64,000 bases of DNA from the NCBI RefSeq assembly GCF_964340395.1, contig NC_135555.1, forward strand, positions 16,302,746-16,366,745. The letters are read 5' to 3'. The notes below the pieces were generated by a model that was not told the origin of the DNA, ran no database searches, and worked only from the letters and a program-made list of their open reading frames with translations. Shown here piece by piece: positions 42,334 through 55,200 of the stretch (its first letter is position 1; every line of letters begins with the position of its first letter). A program made the translations under genes and the position numbers. Origin of the DNA: Glandiceps talaboti. Its lineage: Eukaryota > Hemichordata > Enteropneusta > Spengelidae.

Positions 42334-42680
42334 CTTTCACTGCCAGGAAATAAAGGTATTTACATGAACCTTGAGTTGTGGCGAGTCATTTCATGATTTC
42401 ACATCTCGTAATTTTCTCTCAGTTGCCAAGAAATATACCAAATTCACACCTTTTTCCACTATTATTCGTTCAGTGATACACCATTGCAGTATTAAAGGTG
42501 TTGGAGACATGATTATTCATTAGCTGCATGCTTAAGGACTTCTAAGAGCTTATATTTCTTCCATTAGCCATGAAAATTAAGTGTCTACTAAGACCCATGC
42601 TGCAATGATGCATCACTGAAAGCACAGCACAGAACCCAAAGTTTATGAAAATACCTTTTATTTCCTGATGAGGCATTCCC
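42334..42680. mobile_element. Candidate MITE related to the element at 12.1-12.35 kb
   Basis: CCAGGAAATAAAGGTATTTA (from about 42345) is the inverse of AAATACCTTTTATTTCCTGA (from about 42647). The same end motif, CCTTTATTTCCTGGAG, occurs at about 12312. There is no coding content. Confidence 0.45.
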
Positions 42681-42936
42681 CTTTTAAAAAAGTACTGTAA
42701 CTTCTGTTACTGAGACCCAGTGTCAGGTTACAGTTAATGAACAAACATAAACATGAAAGAATTACTCTCAAATTTATTCAGAAGCCAATCAACATTACTA
42801 CAGCATAGTCGAGGTGACTGAGTGTGTACGTATTGGGTTTGTAATTTTGTTTGCGATTTTCTCGGTTAACCAAAAACAAATAAACCACACAGACGTATGC
42901 GTGATGTATAAAACATGATGTATAAAATGCTTTCAG

Positions 42937-43101
42937 CTCATCCCCAGCCGGCCGTTCTACGAAGACTTCTTCCCTATGTACCGAAGCCTTCTGGTGAGAG
43001 TCAGCATTCCCAATACCTCGAACGGATGCATTTATGTCTACAGAATTTCAAACTATCCCCGGGAGAAAATTGTGAGGTTTTCGCGATGCGTAGGTGATTG
43101 A
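42937..43101 (+). CDS. Candidate orphan coding exon, unknown family
   Basis: A GC-richer island in AT-rich DNA. After an acceptor-like TGCTTTCAG (ending at 42936) a 54-codon frame runs to TGA at 43099-43101, with codon use that looks coding: RPFYEDFFPMYRSLL, then NGCIYVYRISNYPREKIVRF. Donor-like GTGAGAG (after CTTCTG at about 42993) and GTAGGT (about 43090) give alternative ends. I do not recognise the protein. It could be an exon of a gene upstream of the channel gene, a pseudo-exon or part of a mobile element. A second frame is also open across the same bases. Confidence 0.35.
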   Translation, partial: LIPSRPFYEDFFPMYRSLLVRVSIPNTSNGCIYVYRISNYPREKIVRFSRCVGD

Positions 43102-43603
43102 TCAGGTGAAAGGAAATATACATCATTTATTTATCATATCTGACTTCTTTTTTTGTATTTAATAACGGTTTTTATTGGATTTATTACAAATATACAACTC
43201 TTTTCATGAATGGAAATTTACATTTTGTAATAAGAAGCTTTCAAAAGTTTTCTACCCGCAATATTAAACTCTACACTCTGAATATTTTGCAAGTACTTTT
43301 TTGTATGCTATCAATTCTGTTTTTCATTTTCTAAACTTTGAAATATAAATATAACGCTCAGCAGCAATAATTACAAAATTTAGTAATAATGACAGTTTTT
43401 CATCACCTAAGATGATTGTCTTGTATTTAGAATATTAATAAGTTATGTTTTCCTTCCCCATACAAGAAATACAATTCATCCCAAAACTCCATAACATATT
43501 CATAATCATAAAATAAATTAATTAAAATTTCTCCCTTTTCATTAGCTAATTGCTAGACACGGCTCGACGCGCTTGAATACGTTAAACTTTCACCTTAACC
43601 CTT
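43102..43603. other. Gene-free stretch
   Basis: Very AT-rich; nothing is recognised. Confidence 0.4.
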
Positions 43604-43943
43604 TATATGGATGAGGATTGGGTATTTATTTTGGATTTTTAATTTATAAAACAATTTTATCACGACTTCCTTCTTGAAAAATCAACATGAAACAACATTG
43701 GCCAAGCCTGTGTTTGCAGCTCAATTTACAGCAAAAAGCTAAAAAAAAAATGCGTGGAAAGTTTGTTATTGTACATACAATTTTACACATTTTACACATT
43801 TATTAATCATTTGCAATTTTTGAGTTACAAACACAGCCTTGGCACCTGCTGTTTCACATTGATTTTTCAAGTAGGAAGTCATAATTTTTTTTATAAATTA
43901 AAAATCCAAAATAAATACCCAATCCTCATCCATATGGCCACTA
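43604..43943. mobile_element. Palindromic MITE, family GGCCATATGGATGAGG, copy 1
   Basis: The element folds end to end: TATATGGATGAGGATTGGGT on the left and ACCCAATCCTCATCCATATG on the right, continuing inward through matching TTATTTTGGATTTTTAATTT and AAATTAAAAATCCAAAATAA. The centre is AT-rich. Copies with the same ends and centre lie at 46393 and 61571. Confidence 0.85.
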
Positions 43944-44619
43944 TAATAAAGATACGACCCCGCCTAGGGTGTTGTATGATTAATGAATGCTTAAGTTTCA
44001 TTTAAGGTAAGGTGTCAATCGGGGAAAAATTTCCTGAAATTCAAAGGTGGTCGATACTCTCCAAAGTTTGCAATATGAGAATTTTTCCTGGTCATTTTGA
44101 AATAATGTGAAAAAGTCTAGGGGTTGTCATTATCTTGTTTTCAAGGAATTCTGTCAACCTTTTTATTTTTCCAGTATATCTAGTTAACACAGTATTGGAC
44201 AGCCAGTTTTCATTCTATTATGATTCAATATTGATATCATTTCGACCTATATTTAAGATATTTGTACGATGACTAAGATTTTTTTATTGATTTAATGGAG
44301 AATATGTTGGAAGTTTATCAAACAAAGAAACAGCAAATATTTAAAGATATTATCTTCGACACTCATTCTACAATGATCCATGTATGAAATCAAATAATTG
44401 ACGTGAGTCAGGGGTATATCATTTCCAACCAGAAATATTTGTCATTCTCTGACGTAATTAAAATGAACAAACATTCAAGGATATTGACCTGGGGCAGTTT
44501 TACACTGTACAAATTTGCACTATGTCTGGTTTTGTTTTATTAAAATGAAACATTTTAACATCTAATGAAATATTGTTGGGAGGATGCTAAGTTGGAAAAA
44601 AACTTAATAAATATAGTTG
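43944..44619. other. Gene-free stretch
   Basis: No feature is supported. Confidence 0.4.
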
Positions 44620-45425
44620 AGGTATGTGTATTTAGCATATATTTAAGGTGTGCGTGTTTAGCATTTACACATAATTATTATATTTTAGGCACGCGTGTCT
44701 AGCATTTAAGCATATATTTTGGGTACACGTGTTTAGCATTTATGCTATATATTTGGAATGTATACATACTTGAGGTATGTGCGTTTACCATTCATGCATA
44801 TTTTAGGTATGTCAATTAGTAAAGCAGAGAAAATCTCTGAATACATCAAGAAAAGAAATATCAGCTGGGTTGTACACGTTGCGAGATCCTCAAACGAAAC
44901 ATTGACAAAACAAGTGATGTTTGCGGATGAAAAGTTCAAGAAGGTCGGTTTCCAACACAGTACCGTATTTGACAACGTTACGAAGATTCAAATGGATAAA
45001 GGAAATTCGACCGAAACGTTTTTGCGAGAGTTTTATCGTAGAAAGAATGGTGGTCAAACTAACTTTTCTAAATGAGTTGGTGCCTTTAAGTTCCGGAATA
45101 TTAGGTTATGTATGTATGTATGTATGTATGTATGTATGTATGTATGTATGTATGTGTGTGTGTGTTTACCATTTATATATATATATTAGGTATGTGTATT
45201 AACCATTTGTACAGGTATGTGTTTACTATTTATACATATATTTAGGTACGTGTGTTTAATATTTATACATATATTTTAGGTATGCGTGTTTACCATTTAT
45301 ACATATATTTTAGGTAATATGTGTTTACCATTTATACATATATTTTAGATAACGTGTGTTTACCATTTGTACATATATTTTAGGTATGTGTGTGTTTACC
45401 ATTTGTACATATATTTAAGGTGTAG
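44620..45425. repeat. Minisatellite (about 31-34 bp) whose units resemble splice sites, split by an open frame
   Basis: Units of the form GTATGTGTGTTTACCATTTA followed by TACATATATTTTAG repeat at about 44625-44806 and again at about 45163-45425. Each junction reads pyrimidine-rich TTTTAG directly followed by GTATGT, that is, a 3' splice-site look-alike abutting a 5' splice-site look-alike. Between the two halves lies the 88-codon open frame that starts exactly at such a TTTTAG, plus an ATGT run (45105-45155). Confidence 0.8.
44807..45075 (+). CDS. Candidate terminal coding exon, unknown family
   Basis: The frame begins right after TTTTAG (44806), with an ATG at 44809, and runs 88 codons to TGA at 45073-45075. 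Composition is strongly protein-like (ISKAEKISEYIKKRNISWVV, ADEKFKKVGFQHSTVFDNVT, STETFLREFYRRKNG), with balanced charge and no repeats, and it stands out from the surrounding AT-rich DNA. It could be the last exon of an upstream gene (possibly with 42937-43101) or a retained fragment. I do not recognise the domain. It ends 2.6 kb before the channel gene on the same strand and cannot be part of it because of its stop codon. Confidence 0.45.
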
Positions 45426-46055
45426 CATTTGACAAAGTGGACCATATTATTTTGATAAGATGTGATTTCAGTTTGTATATTTGTGTTGAAAAATGTTATT
45501 AAACTGAAATATTAAAAATCATTAAAAAACCTTGTGTTGAATTACCAATATTAGAAGGCTTAATTTCGGCCCTTGTTAAAATGATATTTTATTAAATAAA
45601 TAATTTTCTATTTCTCTGGGTGATTCGAGTAAGTTGTTTGAAGTACTAAAGTACTTTCAAAAAACAATTTGCGTTTACACCCACTAAACTATGTACTATT
45701 AACACTACTGTAAAACTCAAAAGTGTACAGCCTGAAGGTTGCAATACATGTTAATCTGGTCGTTAAAATGGTGATTTTAAGGATCTCCCCGTAATGGTTA
45801 ATTTAAACTAGTTTACGTTATTTGAAGAACTGAATTATTCCAAGAAGCTGTTATTAATTGACAATGGATTTAGTACATTTGGTAGATATAGCTACTGTTA
45901 GTGACATTTTGCTTGAATTTCAATAAGTATTTTTTAAAGAACTATATAAGATGATTTTGTTGGTACCAAAAATATTGAAAACCTGCCATAACCTCACCGA
46001 GCAAATCCAAATACATGACACCAGTCTCCTTCCTAAACGTTTCGGTATGTATTGT
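45426..46055. other. Gene-free stretch
   Basis: A short coding-like run before GTATGT at about 46045 (…IHDTSLLPKRFG) has a donor-like end but no clear acceptor; it is not called. Confidence 0.3.
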
Positions 46056-46135
46056 GTGTGCATGTATGTATGTATGTATGTATGTATGTATGTATGTATG
46101 TGTGTGTGTGTGTGTGTGCGTGCGTGCGTGTGTAA
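46056..46135. repeat. (ATGT)n/(GT)n microsatellite
   Basis: About 80 bases of ATGT passing into GT and GC. Confidence 0.97.
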
Positions 46136-46392
46136 GTTTGTGCCCTGACTGAGATGACGCCCACAGGTATAGACAGTCATTTAATCATTTGTTGAGGTAA
46201 ATAGTCATAATTGCATATAGAATCCTGCAACCATCGAAATCCGCATACAATCATCTCATCAACGTTATGCTGTTCTATACATCCATTTATCTTAGATCTA
46301 GAGAATGGCATATAGTTGAAACACTGCGAGGATCATCAGCCACTCATTAATTGGTTTGGCAATAATTCAGAATTCGAAGGATTTCTTTAAAA

Positions 46393-46703
46393 TGGCCGTA
46401 TGGATGAGGATTATGTATTTACTTTGGATTATTTTTAATTTTTAAAACAATTTCATCATGGCTTCCTCCTTGACAAATAAATGTGAAATAACAGATTCTA
46501 AGTCTGTGTTTGTAATTTAATACATTGCAAAAATGTGTAAAAAAAAAAAAAAAAAAAAGGTAATTGTGCCTACAATAACGAACATTTTCAATGTACATTG
46601 TCATTTAATGACTTGGCATATGTTCTTTCATATTGATTTTTAAAATTGTTTTTTGAAATTAAAATTCCAAAGTAAGTACCCAATCCTCATCCATATAGCC
46701 ACT
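46393..46703. mobile_element. Palindromic MITE, family GGCCATATGGATGAGG, copy 2
   Basis: The left end GGCCGTATGGATGAGGATTA and the right end CAATCCTCATCCATATAGCC are inverse copies. The centre (ATCATGGCTTCCTCCTTGAC, AAATAACAGATTC…) matches the other members, with an A19 expansion near 46540. Confidence 0.85.
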
Positions 46704-47158
46704 TAATTTTTAAGGGTTTAGTCAACATTTCACTTATAAAATAGGACTATAACCACAGCTGTTAGGGTTAAAGGTCAAACCAATAAATAACCATCGTCTA
46801 AAAGCGTCACAGCGTGTATCGATAGTGCTACACCAGTCTCATATTTCATACATGTCACTTTGTCCTAAACTGTTGATCCACTGGGACTATAATGTTTTGC
46901 ACACAAAAAACTCTATCTTTATATTTCCGTCCCTCCGGGGCCAACGGATCCATAATATTTTAAAAATTAACAAAATAAACGGATCGAATACTAATTCTAA
47001 TCGATACATCATCATCCTATAAAACAAACATTTCATGATTATGAAATAAATTTCTTAAAATTATAAATATTCATATTTGATCTGAACCCAAATCAGCGAC
47101 GTATTGTGACTGTTTATTCTTGTGAAATGTATTCGTCCTACATATCAGTGACACTTGA
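46704..47158. other. Gene-free stretch
   Basis: No feature is supported. Confidence 0.4.
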
Positions 47159-47389
47159 TTGAGTGTCTCAGTCAGAAAGCCACGATTATATGCAGGCTCG
47201 AAGGCACCATATATATATACCTCAGGCGTTCCGGATCCAGCAGATCGACAGGTGGGACAGTTTAGCATTTATACGGTCAACGATAAATGTATTAGCTCCC
47301 ACGAGCCTTCGAGTAGAACAAGTTCAAGTCAGGACGGCTTCGCCCCGAAAGGTTTTCAGGATGCGTTGGCATTTACAATTATATAAGCT
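47159..47389 (+). other. Coding-like island, frame uncertain
   Basis: A GC-richer island just upstream of the channel gene is open in two + frames. The more protein-like one contains RKPRLYAGSKAPYIYTSGVP and DGFAPKGFQDALAF and ends at a stop at 47384-47386. No family is recognised and no clear splice sites are seen. It may be an exon of an unknown gene, part of a 5' UTR, or a mobile-element remnant. Confidence 0.25.
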
Positions 47390-47512
47390 GACTCTTGCTT
47401 ATGATATGACTAAAGAGTGTGCGAGCCGCGAGTTTTACTTATTCACTGTATCTCTCCATATTCTACTGTACAAAAATACTTTCTTTCTTCGTTTTCACAG
47501 GTATATTGTCTC

Positions 47513-47554
47513 GTCACGTCACGTCACGTCACGTCACGTCACGTCACGTCACGG
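47513..47554. repeat. (GTCAC)n pentanucleotide repeat
   Basis: About eight uninterrupted units. Confidence 0.97.
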
Positions 47555-47679
47555 CATGAATTGATATTCACTACAGTATATATAGAAACCGAAGGCTATT
47601 TTAAAACAGACGACCAAATTTAATATGGTAATTTCGCAGCACATCACAACAAACCAATCGTATTGCATTTGAAGACACA

Positions 47680-47689
47680 ATGTCGAACG
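47680..47689 (+). CDS. TRPC-like exon 1 (start codon, MSN + 1 nt)
   Basis: ACACAATGTCGAACG is followed by GTAAGT. A 10-base coding exon ending in phase 1 joins to GA of exon 2 to give glycine. It is chosen because the phase fits exon 2 and the donor is perfect. Upstream 5' UTR extent is not determined. Confidence 0.7.
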
Positions 47690-50046
47690 GTAAGTTGGTT
47701 TTTTTTATCAGACACGGTCGTTTTTAGTTTATTTGTATTATGTCTGGCACAGTTATCAAGGGTACAATTTAAATTTTACTTATTTAACGAGAGCGGCAAT
47801 GTTAGTACGTTTTAATAGTTATATATCAAAGCTGAAAGCGTTCTCGAAAGAACACAGCTATGTTATAACAGTACACTTTAAATCTACCAAACAACAGCAG
47901 CCGTTATTATCATGTAATCAAAGGGCATTAATCAAATGAGCCACCTTCACCACCTTCAAGAACTTGAATTTAATGTCATATGAAATGAACTCAAAATGCA
48001 CTAACTAATCAACCATAATTCGTCAATGTTTCAACTTGTATCTCGTTTGTCACCTGTACATATAGTATGAATTATTAATTGTCATCGTCTGTGTATAAAA
48101 CTCACTATAGGGAAAGTTAATTCACTGCTATGTCTATGTCTTTGAACGTTGATGACTATAGCTATCGTAATCTGTAAGGTCACTTCTCTTAATACATACA
48201 AGGGGTGTTTTTTCTGACCAAGACGGTGTTTAAGTACGTCATGTCTCCCTGATCATGATAAGCGTCCGGCGTAAATGTATTTGCCGCTAGCCTGAGCTGA
48301 GTGAGGAGATCGTGATATCAAACGTCACTCAGAAAACACAAGGAGACTGTGATACCACCCAAAGTATGTATAGACGGTAACATAGCATAACATAACATAA
48401 CATAACATAACATAACATAACATAACATAACATAAAATCGAACGTTTTTTTGTGGCGGATATTAAGTGTATAGTCGTCGGAACAGCAAAGAGGTCCATTT
48501 TAAACAACGCATGTGCGGAATACTGCTACGGAAATCAAGCCATAACCAAATTTAACTAAGATATACACAAACTAAAACTATTGTTGCATATGGTAATAAA
48601 CAACTCAGTGGGCGATAGCAGTTCCGTACAATTAGTTATGTAGATAAATTCTGTAATCAAGAGAGTGTACACATTGAAATGAGGTTGAAAGTGAGACCAC
48701 TTGAGGAAATCTTTCATCATCAGAGACGCTGCCTCACTGTGAATGTAATTTCAATAACGCCAGTTTATCATTTTACCCTATATGAACATTGGAACAATAG
48801 TTTTAGTTTGTGTCTATCTTTGTTTACGTAGACCTTCCTTCCTGTAGTAAAAAAAATGAGCAAACCTTTCCTGTCAAACATACTGTTGTACAGTTTCTAT
48901 TTAAAAGCATCTAAGCAACTGCATATTATAGATTATATATATAGCTAAACTGTCTACCTTGATATTTCCGCAGGAGTATCAGATTCGCTACGAAAGACAC
49001 CACTCCCTTACATACTCTCTCAAAGAGAGAAGTTATATTTGGAGAAAAAGACGCACGGGGGTATAAGTCTAGAATTCATTCGTTTAGTAGAAACTGGTAA
49101 AATAAAAGAAGTCACAGAATTGCTGAAGGTGAGTAATTGTATATAGAAGACAATTCTTAATTACTTAAGGTTTAACATTTACGAGTGGGTGTATGATAGT
49201 TAAAGCGTTCTTTTATCGTGGGTACTAATTGCAAAAACTGTCAGATGGAATATATGGGCGGCTTAAAGCGGCCGCATGGATGAGGATTGGGTCTTTACTT
49301 GAACAATTTTGTCATGGCTTCCTTCCTAAGTGTTCTTTTGTCATGGATACGTAATTAAGTACAGATGGAGTATGAGATATGGCGGCTTAATCATTGTTAA
49401 ACGGGGTTTTTTTTCCGCTTCTTTCCTTTGAATGATCGTTGACGACGGTTTTGAAATTAAACGTACTATATAAATTATGAGGGTAAACCACAACAGTGCT
49501 TTTTACGGCGTCCGATGCATCGTAAAATGCTTATCACGTAATTTCCTAAGTGCCTGTTAGCAAGACCACAAAGAGGGGAATAATGATAACTATTGTGTTT
49601 TTATTGCGAATTGATATAAATTTATTACTGATGGAGAAATCATTCCCAAATACTGCGTCATACGTCATGTTTGGCCACCATTGTTGTGAATTGTAAGGAC
49701 GGTACATATGGCATGCCATTGATGTGATATATGCAGAGGACGATGTGTATATATAAATGGCATCGCATTGGTGTTTAGAGGACAAGGCAATTAAAATTGT
49801 AAATTTTAGCTGTAATTTCTGAGTTATTGTGACAATACGATATTTCAAGGTAAAATCAATTATGGGAACTAAAGTTCATTAAGCGTAGAAGAAAAATACG
49901 TAATAACGTAATACATTACTTATTCATGCAATGAATGAAGATCTAATGTTCGTTTCCGACAAGAGGAAGTGCGTGTCCATTTCACCTCAGTACATAAATA
50001 TTGATAGAACACAAGGGTACAGCAAGTGATTGATCATGGGTAATTT

Positions 50047-50097
<51 letters not shown>

Positions 50098-52220
50098 TGG
50101 GGATGTTTTGGGATTGTTGTGTTGGGGTTGTTTGTTTTTGGTTTTTTGCTATTTTATGTTTTTGTTGTTTTTTGCTTGGTCACTCTGGCATTTTACATAT
50201 TGCTGGGGGTCAGTTACTGATAGAATTCTGCATTGCGTCATGAGTCATGTATGGCTTTTATTTTTCTATTTACTTTGTTATAATACTTTAGTGTCTGAAC
50301 TATGTCATTCTGGTAAAGAACTGATGAAATCCTTCCGTCTGATTGTTTCCTGTATAAAATGTAATAAAACTGCTATAGCAAGTAGTCCATGCAACACGTA
50401 CATCTACTCGAGTCATAAAATTATATATCTACAACCAGCAGAAGTGAGTTCTGTTAGTTGTGTTATTTTTAGACACGCTCAGATAGCAAAATTATATCAG
50501 TATTAACTGAAAATTCTCTATTAAAACAACTTGTCGGTGGTTTCGGGTTAGGAAACAATTATTTGATGGGTGGATTGATAAAGTATTCAAAGAGGAGGGG
50601 GCTCGGGGTGTTTACATTATGGATATTATTCTCAATTTTCAATGCTACAATAACATGGCCGTGTTTATGCTGCGATGTTTGTTCCTAAAATAGTCCTACC
50701 TTTATCTTTCAATACCATACTACTGAGAGTACCAGTAGTGTATATTGATACATTTACACGTTTCTTTAAAGGTAGAATGAATCTTGTCAAATTCAAGTTC
50801 TCCAAACTTTGTCATAAGAAAGCTTATTATAAATCCTGATCATTTTGAAGGAATTTAGCAAATTATGTCACATGTTCATAATGTGAAGCAAAGTAACTAC
50901 CAAGAACCATAAAGTTAAAGATTGAAACCCTTTAAGGTGCAACGGATCGATTGTACCTAAGGTCTCATTTTGGCCATATTAATATGCACATACATTAAAT
51001 TGACTCGTATCAGGGGCAAATCGACGTCAGGTCGCCTGTAGACACAGCATGATCAAGCCTCCATAACCAGGACGCCACTGTTTCCTTCATTTTACTCTCT
51101 CCTAAAATCGATTAAAAAATACTTCTTCAGTCCTGCCCACACTTATAAGCTGTGAAGCGCATACAAAATTGCTATTTGTTCATCAAACATTAAAGTCCTT
51201 TTAAATTAGCATTTTTAACCGTAAACCATCTAGTGCAATTTAATCAGGTTGGCTTCATTGTACATGCTATTGGATTTATAATTGCTTCACCTACAAAAAA
51301 CCGAACAATTGCATCATTTTTTTCGCAGTAGCCGACTTTCATCTCTGTAATGCTTTATACACAGCAAATTCAATGAAATGTGTTTTGATATAACATATGC
51401 ATCATTAAATTCATTATTAAATTATTGCAATAGAACCGTGTGTATTTAGTCTACATTACATAGCCTGGAGTGGTCGTAGCTTATAACATGGATAACTTAA
51501 AAATTCATGTCACTGTCGTGTTTTCATTGTAAAGTGATCAGGAGTTTTCAATAAATGATGGCTATTTTCTTTGTATAATTTTTCATAACCATATTGATAA
51601 TAAAGATCTCTTATTGTACAGTATAGCTTGTGGGCCAAACTTCAAATAGACTTCTTAAAGTTTAATGTGTAACGTTACATGGTGGATTTTGTAAAGATAC
51701 TTATATCAATCGCATGATTCTTTGCAGTATGGAGAAGCCTATTAATACATGGTTCATCAATACTAAATATGCCAATTGATAGATATTGTAACTAGCTTTA
51801 TGTTGCCAATATGTTACAACATGTTCATTTCAACGCTGTTTTTGAAATTTTTGCAATCTCGAGCGAAGTGATTTTCAAACTTAATAAACTTAATTTAATT
51901 CGCAAATCAATTAAGAACAGAGCCAACTTCAAGAAACCCCTGTGTTACTGTTACAAAATGCGTGATGGTATTTTTGCTATACATATTACATTTATTAATA
52001 TTACGAAATTTATTTTTGTCATTGTAACGTCCATTTTGTACATATTTTGGAACAGGCCGGAAAAGTGAATGTGAATGTGCAAGTTCAAAAAGGCAGAATA
52101 TGTGTCACGCCACTTTTAGTCGCAGCAGAGGTGAACAGTTTCCACATGATGCGGTGTCTTCTTGAGTATGGCGCTCAACGTCTCAGTGAGCCAACGGGGA
52201 AAGGTAAGAATGGTTACTCC

Positions 52221-52253
<33 letters not shown>

Positions 52254-52257
52254 TGTA

Positions 52258-52290
<33 letters not shown>

Positions 52291-55200
52291 GTATTTATGT
52301 ATGTGTGTGTGTGTGCATGTGTGTACGTACGTATGTATGTATGTATGTATGTATGTATGTATGTATGTATGTATGTATTTACGTATGTACGTATGTATGT
52401 ACGTACGTATGTATGTATGTATGCATGTATGTATGTATGTATGTATGTATGTATGTATGTATGAAGTACGTGGTTAGTTATGGAGAGAGTGGATCTTAAG
52501 AGGAAGATTGCGTGTACAATGAATGTGAATACAACATTAACAGGAGAATAATTAAACTAGCGTTCTATTTACACTGCTGCTTCCTCCCCCCAGTTATACT
52601 GTCATGCTCCTGTATTCACGACGAATGCGTCGGTATAAACAAATATGCTATCCATCAAAATTAGCATACGAGACTTGACTAGTTCAAATAACGACTTATT
52701 GAGATGTTAAAAGGAGATTAACCTGTTATAATTGCCTATATATGACGGAAACTTCTACTATTAACACGCGTCAAGGCCGATGAACATCAAGAAGACCGTT
52801 CGACGAATGTGTATTAGTACATACCTTGCTATTGTCATTGTCTCTTTAAAGAATATCCTTCATTGACATTTGCCGGACTGATAAATGTAGTAATTCGACA
52901 AATTACAATTTACCCAATAATTTGGCAATCTATTTGAGAGAATCTATAATTACAAAAACCAATATACATTTCCCATCATGTAAACGTTCACTCGGCATGT
53001 ATTAAGAGTGTTATGGCCCAATATGGACAATTGCATCTGTGACTGTGGGGGTGTTAGATACACTCTAACGTATACGCAGATCATGTCATTATACGATCCG
53101 CTTGAATTGCCCAAAGACTAGTAATGACGCATGTAATACAGTGAATTTTAAGATACCGTACTCTTTTTGATACAACCTCACAGATCTCAAGAGAAACTGC
53201 GCATACTACAATTTAATAGCAAGATGTCAATTTATTGCTACATCTTGTCTAAATGAAATGATACCATTTCAAATGGACGTACAGCAACAGGATGCAGACA
53301 TGCGCGCCAATGTTTTGACGTCTGCATTTGATGTTTGCATGGTGGCACGTCAGTGTATTTCATGTAGACAAAATATTGCAAGAAACTGTATTCATTCAAT
53401 CTTGCTGTGACACGTGTAGTTTCTTATCAGCTGTTCTATGTTTGTATCAAACTGAGAAGCTGTGCGGTATTTTCAAATTCGCTACATATATAATGTTCCC
53501 TCCACCCAGTATGTAAACTTTGTAAATAATCCCAAGTTTTATCATTTTTGTACCAAGCACATAATAATGAAGATATTACAGTCACATCGCAACGTTTGTT
53601 GGTATACAACGCCCTTTGCTGCCCTGCATATATCTGCCTTGTTTGTGATGATTCGCTCTTGATAGCTATAGAAATGGCCGGCAAGATGAAATGCTTGTCA
53701 AACTCGCGTGGTCCACACGACATTTATCAAGTAAGTTGACCATGTTAACAAAGAGCTATACTATAAGATATGACATCACGTACGTACATCAGCAATATAG
53801 AAATTATTAAATTTTTGTGATGGCAAATTGTCATTTTTTAGAAAAGATCAATCTCAATGTTGAATTTACATGTTTTCCTTTCAAATTATTTACCTTAAAA
53901 TTCGGTGTTGACGTGCATTGTATGTTTTGCTTTTTACCCAGAAAGAATATTCAGCCATGTCTGAACAGCTAGAACAGTTTGCTATCGCCATGCTAGAGCT
54001 GTGTGATGGTAGTAAGGAAGTTGTAACCTTACTCCAAGGTTTTCAAAAACCCAGACGGATAGGATGCACGACGAGTGATTGGAACACGGTACGAAAAGCT
54101 ATCAATGGTAAACTTAGAAAGGTATGTCGATATTGCTAGCTGCAATGATCTTGGAAAATCTTCGTATCATGGGACCCCGAGGCACGCCTGTGCGAATTGG
54201 GCGACTGTAGTGTTTCATTACAGATGTTTCGAACAGAGACTTTACAATTTACGGTTTTCAAAGTAAACGACCAGATATTGTAAATTTTGTAAAAATTAGT
54301 TTAAAAAACACCATTCCATCTAACCGTATGTTATTACATGTGTGCCAAAGATTACTTGGCCCAGTGGATGTACATGTGTATACCAGTGATATTAGCTCTG
54401 AAGTGCAATGCCGAAAACATTATTGCATACAAGCTGCTTGCAAACGATAATTATGTAATTGAAAGAACGCGATTGTTCCTTGTACGCGAAAGCGTGTTAT
54501 TGTACAGTGTCATTTTACAGAAATTAGCTGTTTCGGATAAAGATGTTTAATAGTAACAGAACTTCATGCCGCTTGAATGCCGGTGTTAGTACTGAGAGGT
54601 ATTTGCACTTGTGTTAGCGACGTTTTTTGCTGCTCTTTCTCGAGCGTAGCGAAAGTACGGCCACATGGAACACTGCAAACACTTAGGCAAATACCCAAAA
54701 TAGACAACACTTGCACACGCCTTTCATGGGGGGGGGGGGGGTATTGTATTTATATTGATGGTATATTTTTTCTCACAATACTAGTATCTATATTACCTTA
54801 CAACTGGGATGTTGGACGCGAAGTTTTGGAATATTGAACAAATATTGTTAATATGACCAATATGCTCGTAGTAGCAAGAATTTAGTTAGATATTATTCCA
54901 CAATATTTTTCTTGGGTTTTTTAAGTGACACATTTCGAGATTTTCAACCATACTGCTATTAAGTTTTCTCTTATGCCTCTAAAACTAGAATATACATCTA
55001 AACAAATTGAAGACAATAACTCCAGAATTCTGAACTCTGTAGTTTTTTCTTCTTCTAAAATTGAGTATGTGATGCCAGTGTATTTATTCTCATTTTGCAG
55101 TTCTTGAGTCATACAACCTGTCAACACGTCTTAAGAGCTGAATGGAGTAACGGCCAGCCACAGTGGTCTGAAAATTCAGGTTTTGGCTGGACAGTCCTAT

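Noticed and set aside
50030-50506. 158-codon frame with poly-cysteine, in intron 2 of the channel gene
   Set aside because: It starts in a TTG trinucleotide run. The rest has no ankyrin character, and its splice-like ends do not fit the 0-0 phase required there.
51811-52068. 85-codon frame just before TRPC-like exon 3
   Set aside because: Composition is intronic (poly-F/K/I) and it is interrupted by the exon 3 acceptor; no domain is present.
54338-54550. 70-codon frame in TRPC-like intron 5
   Set aside because: Exon 5 and exon 6 join in phase 0 with continuous TRPC similarity, so no exon is needed; the frame has no domain.
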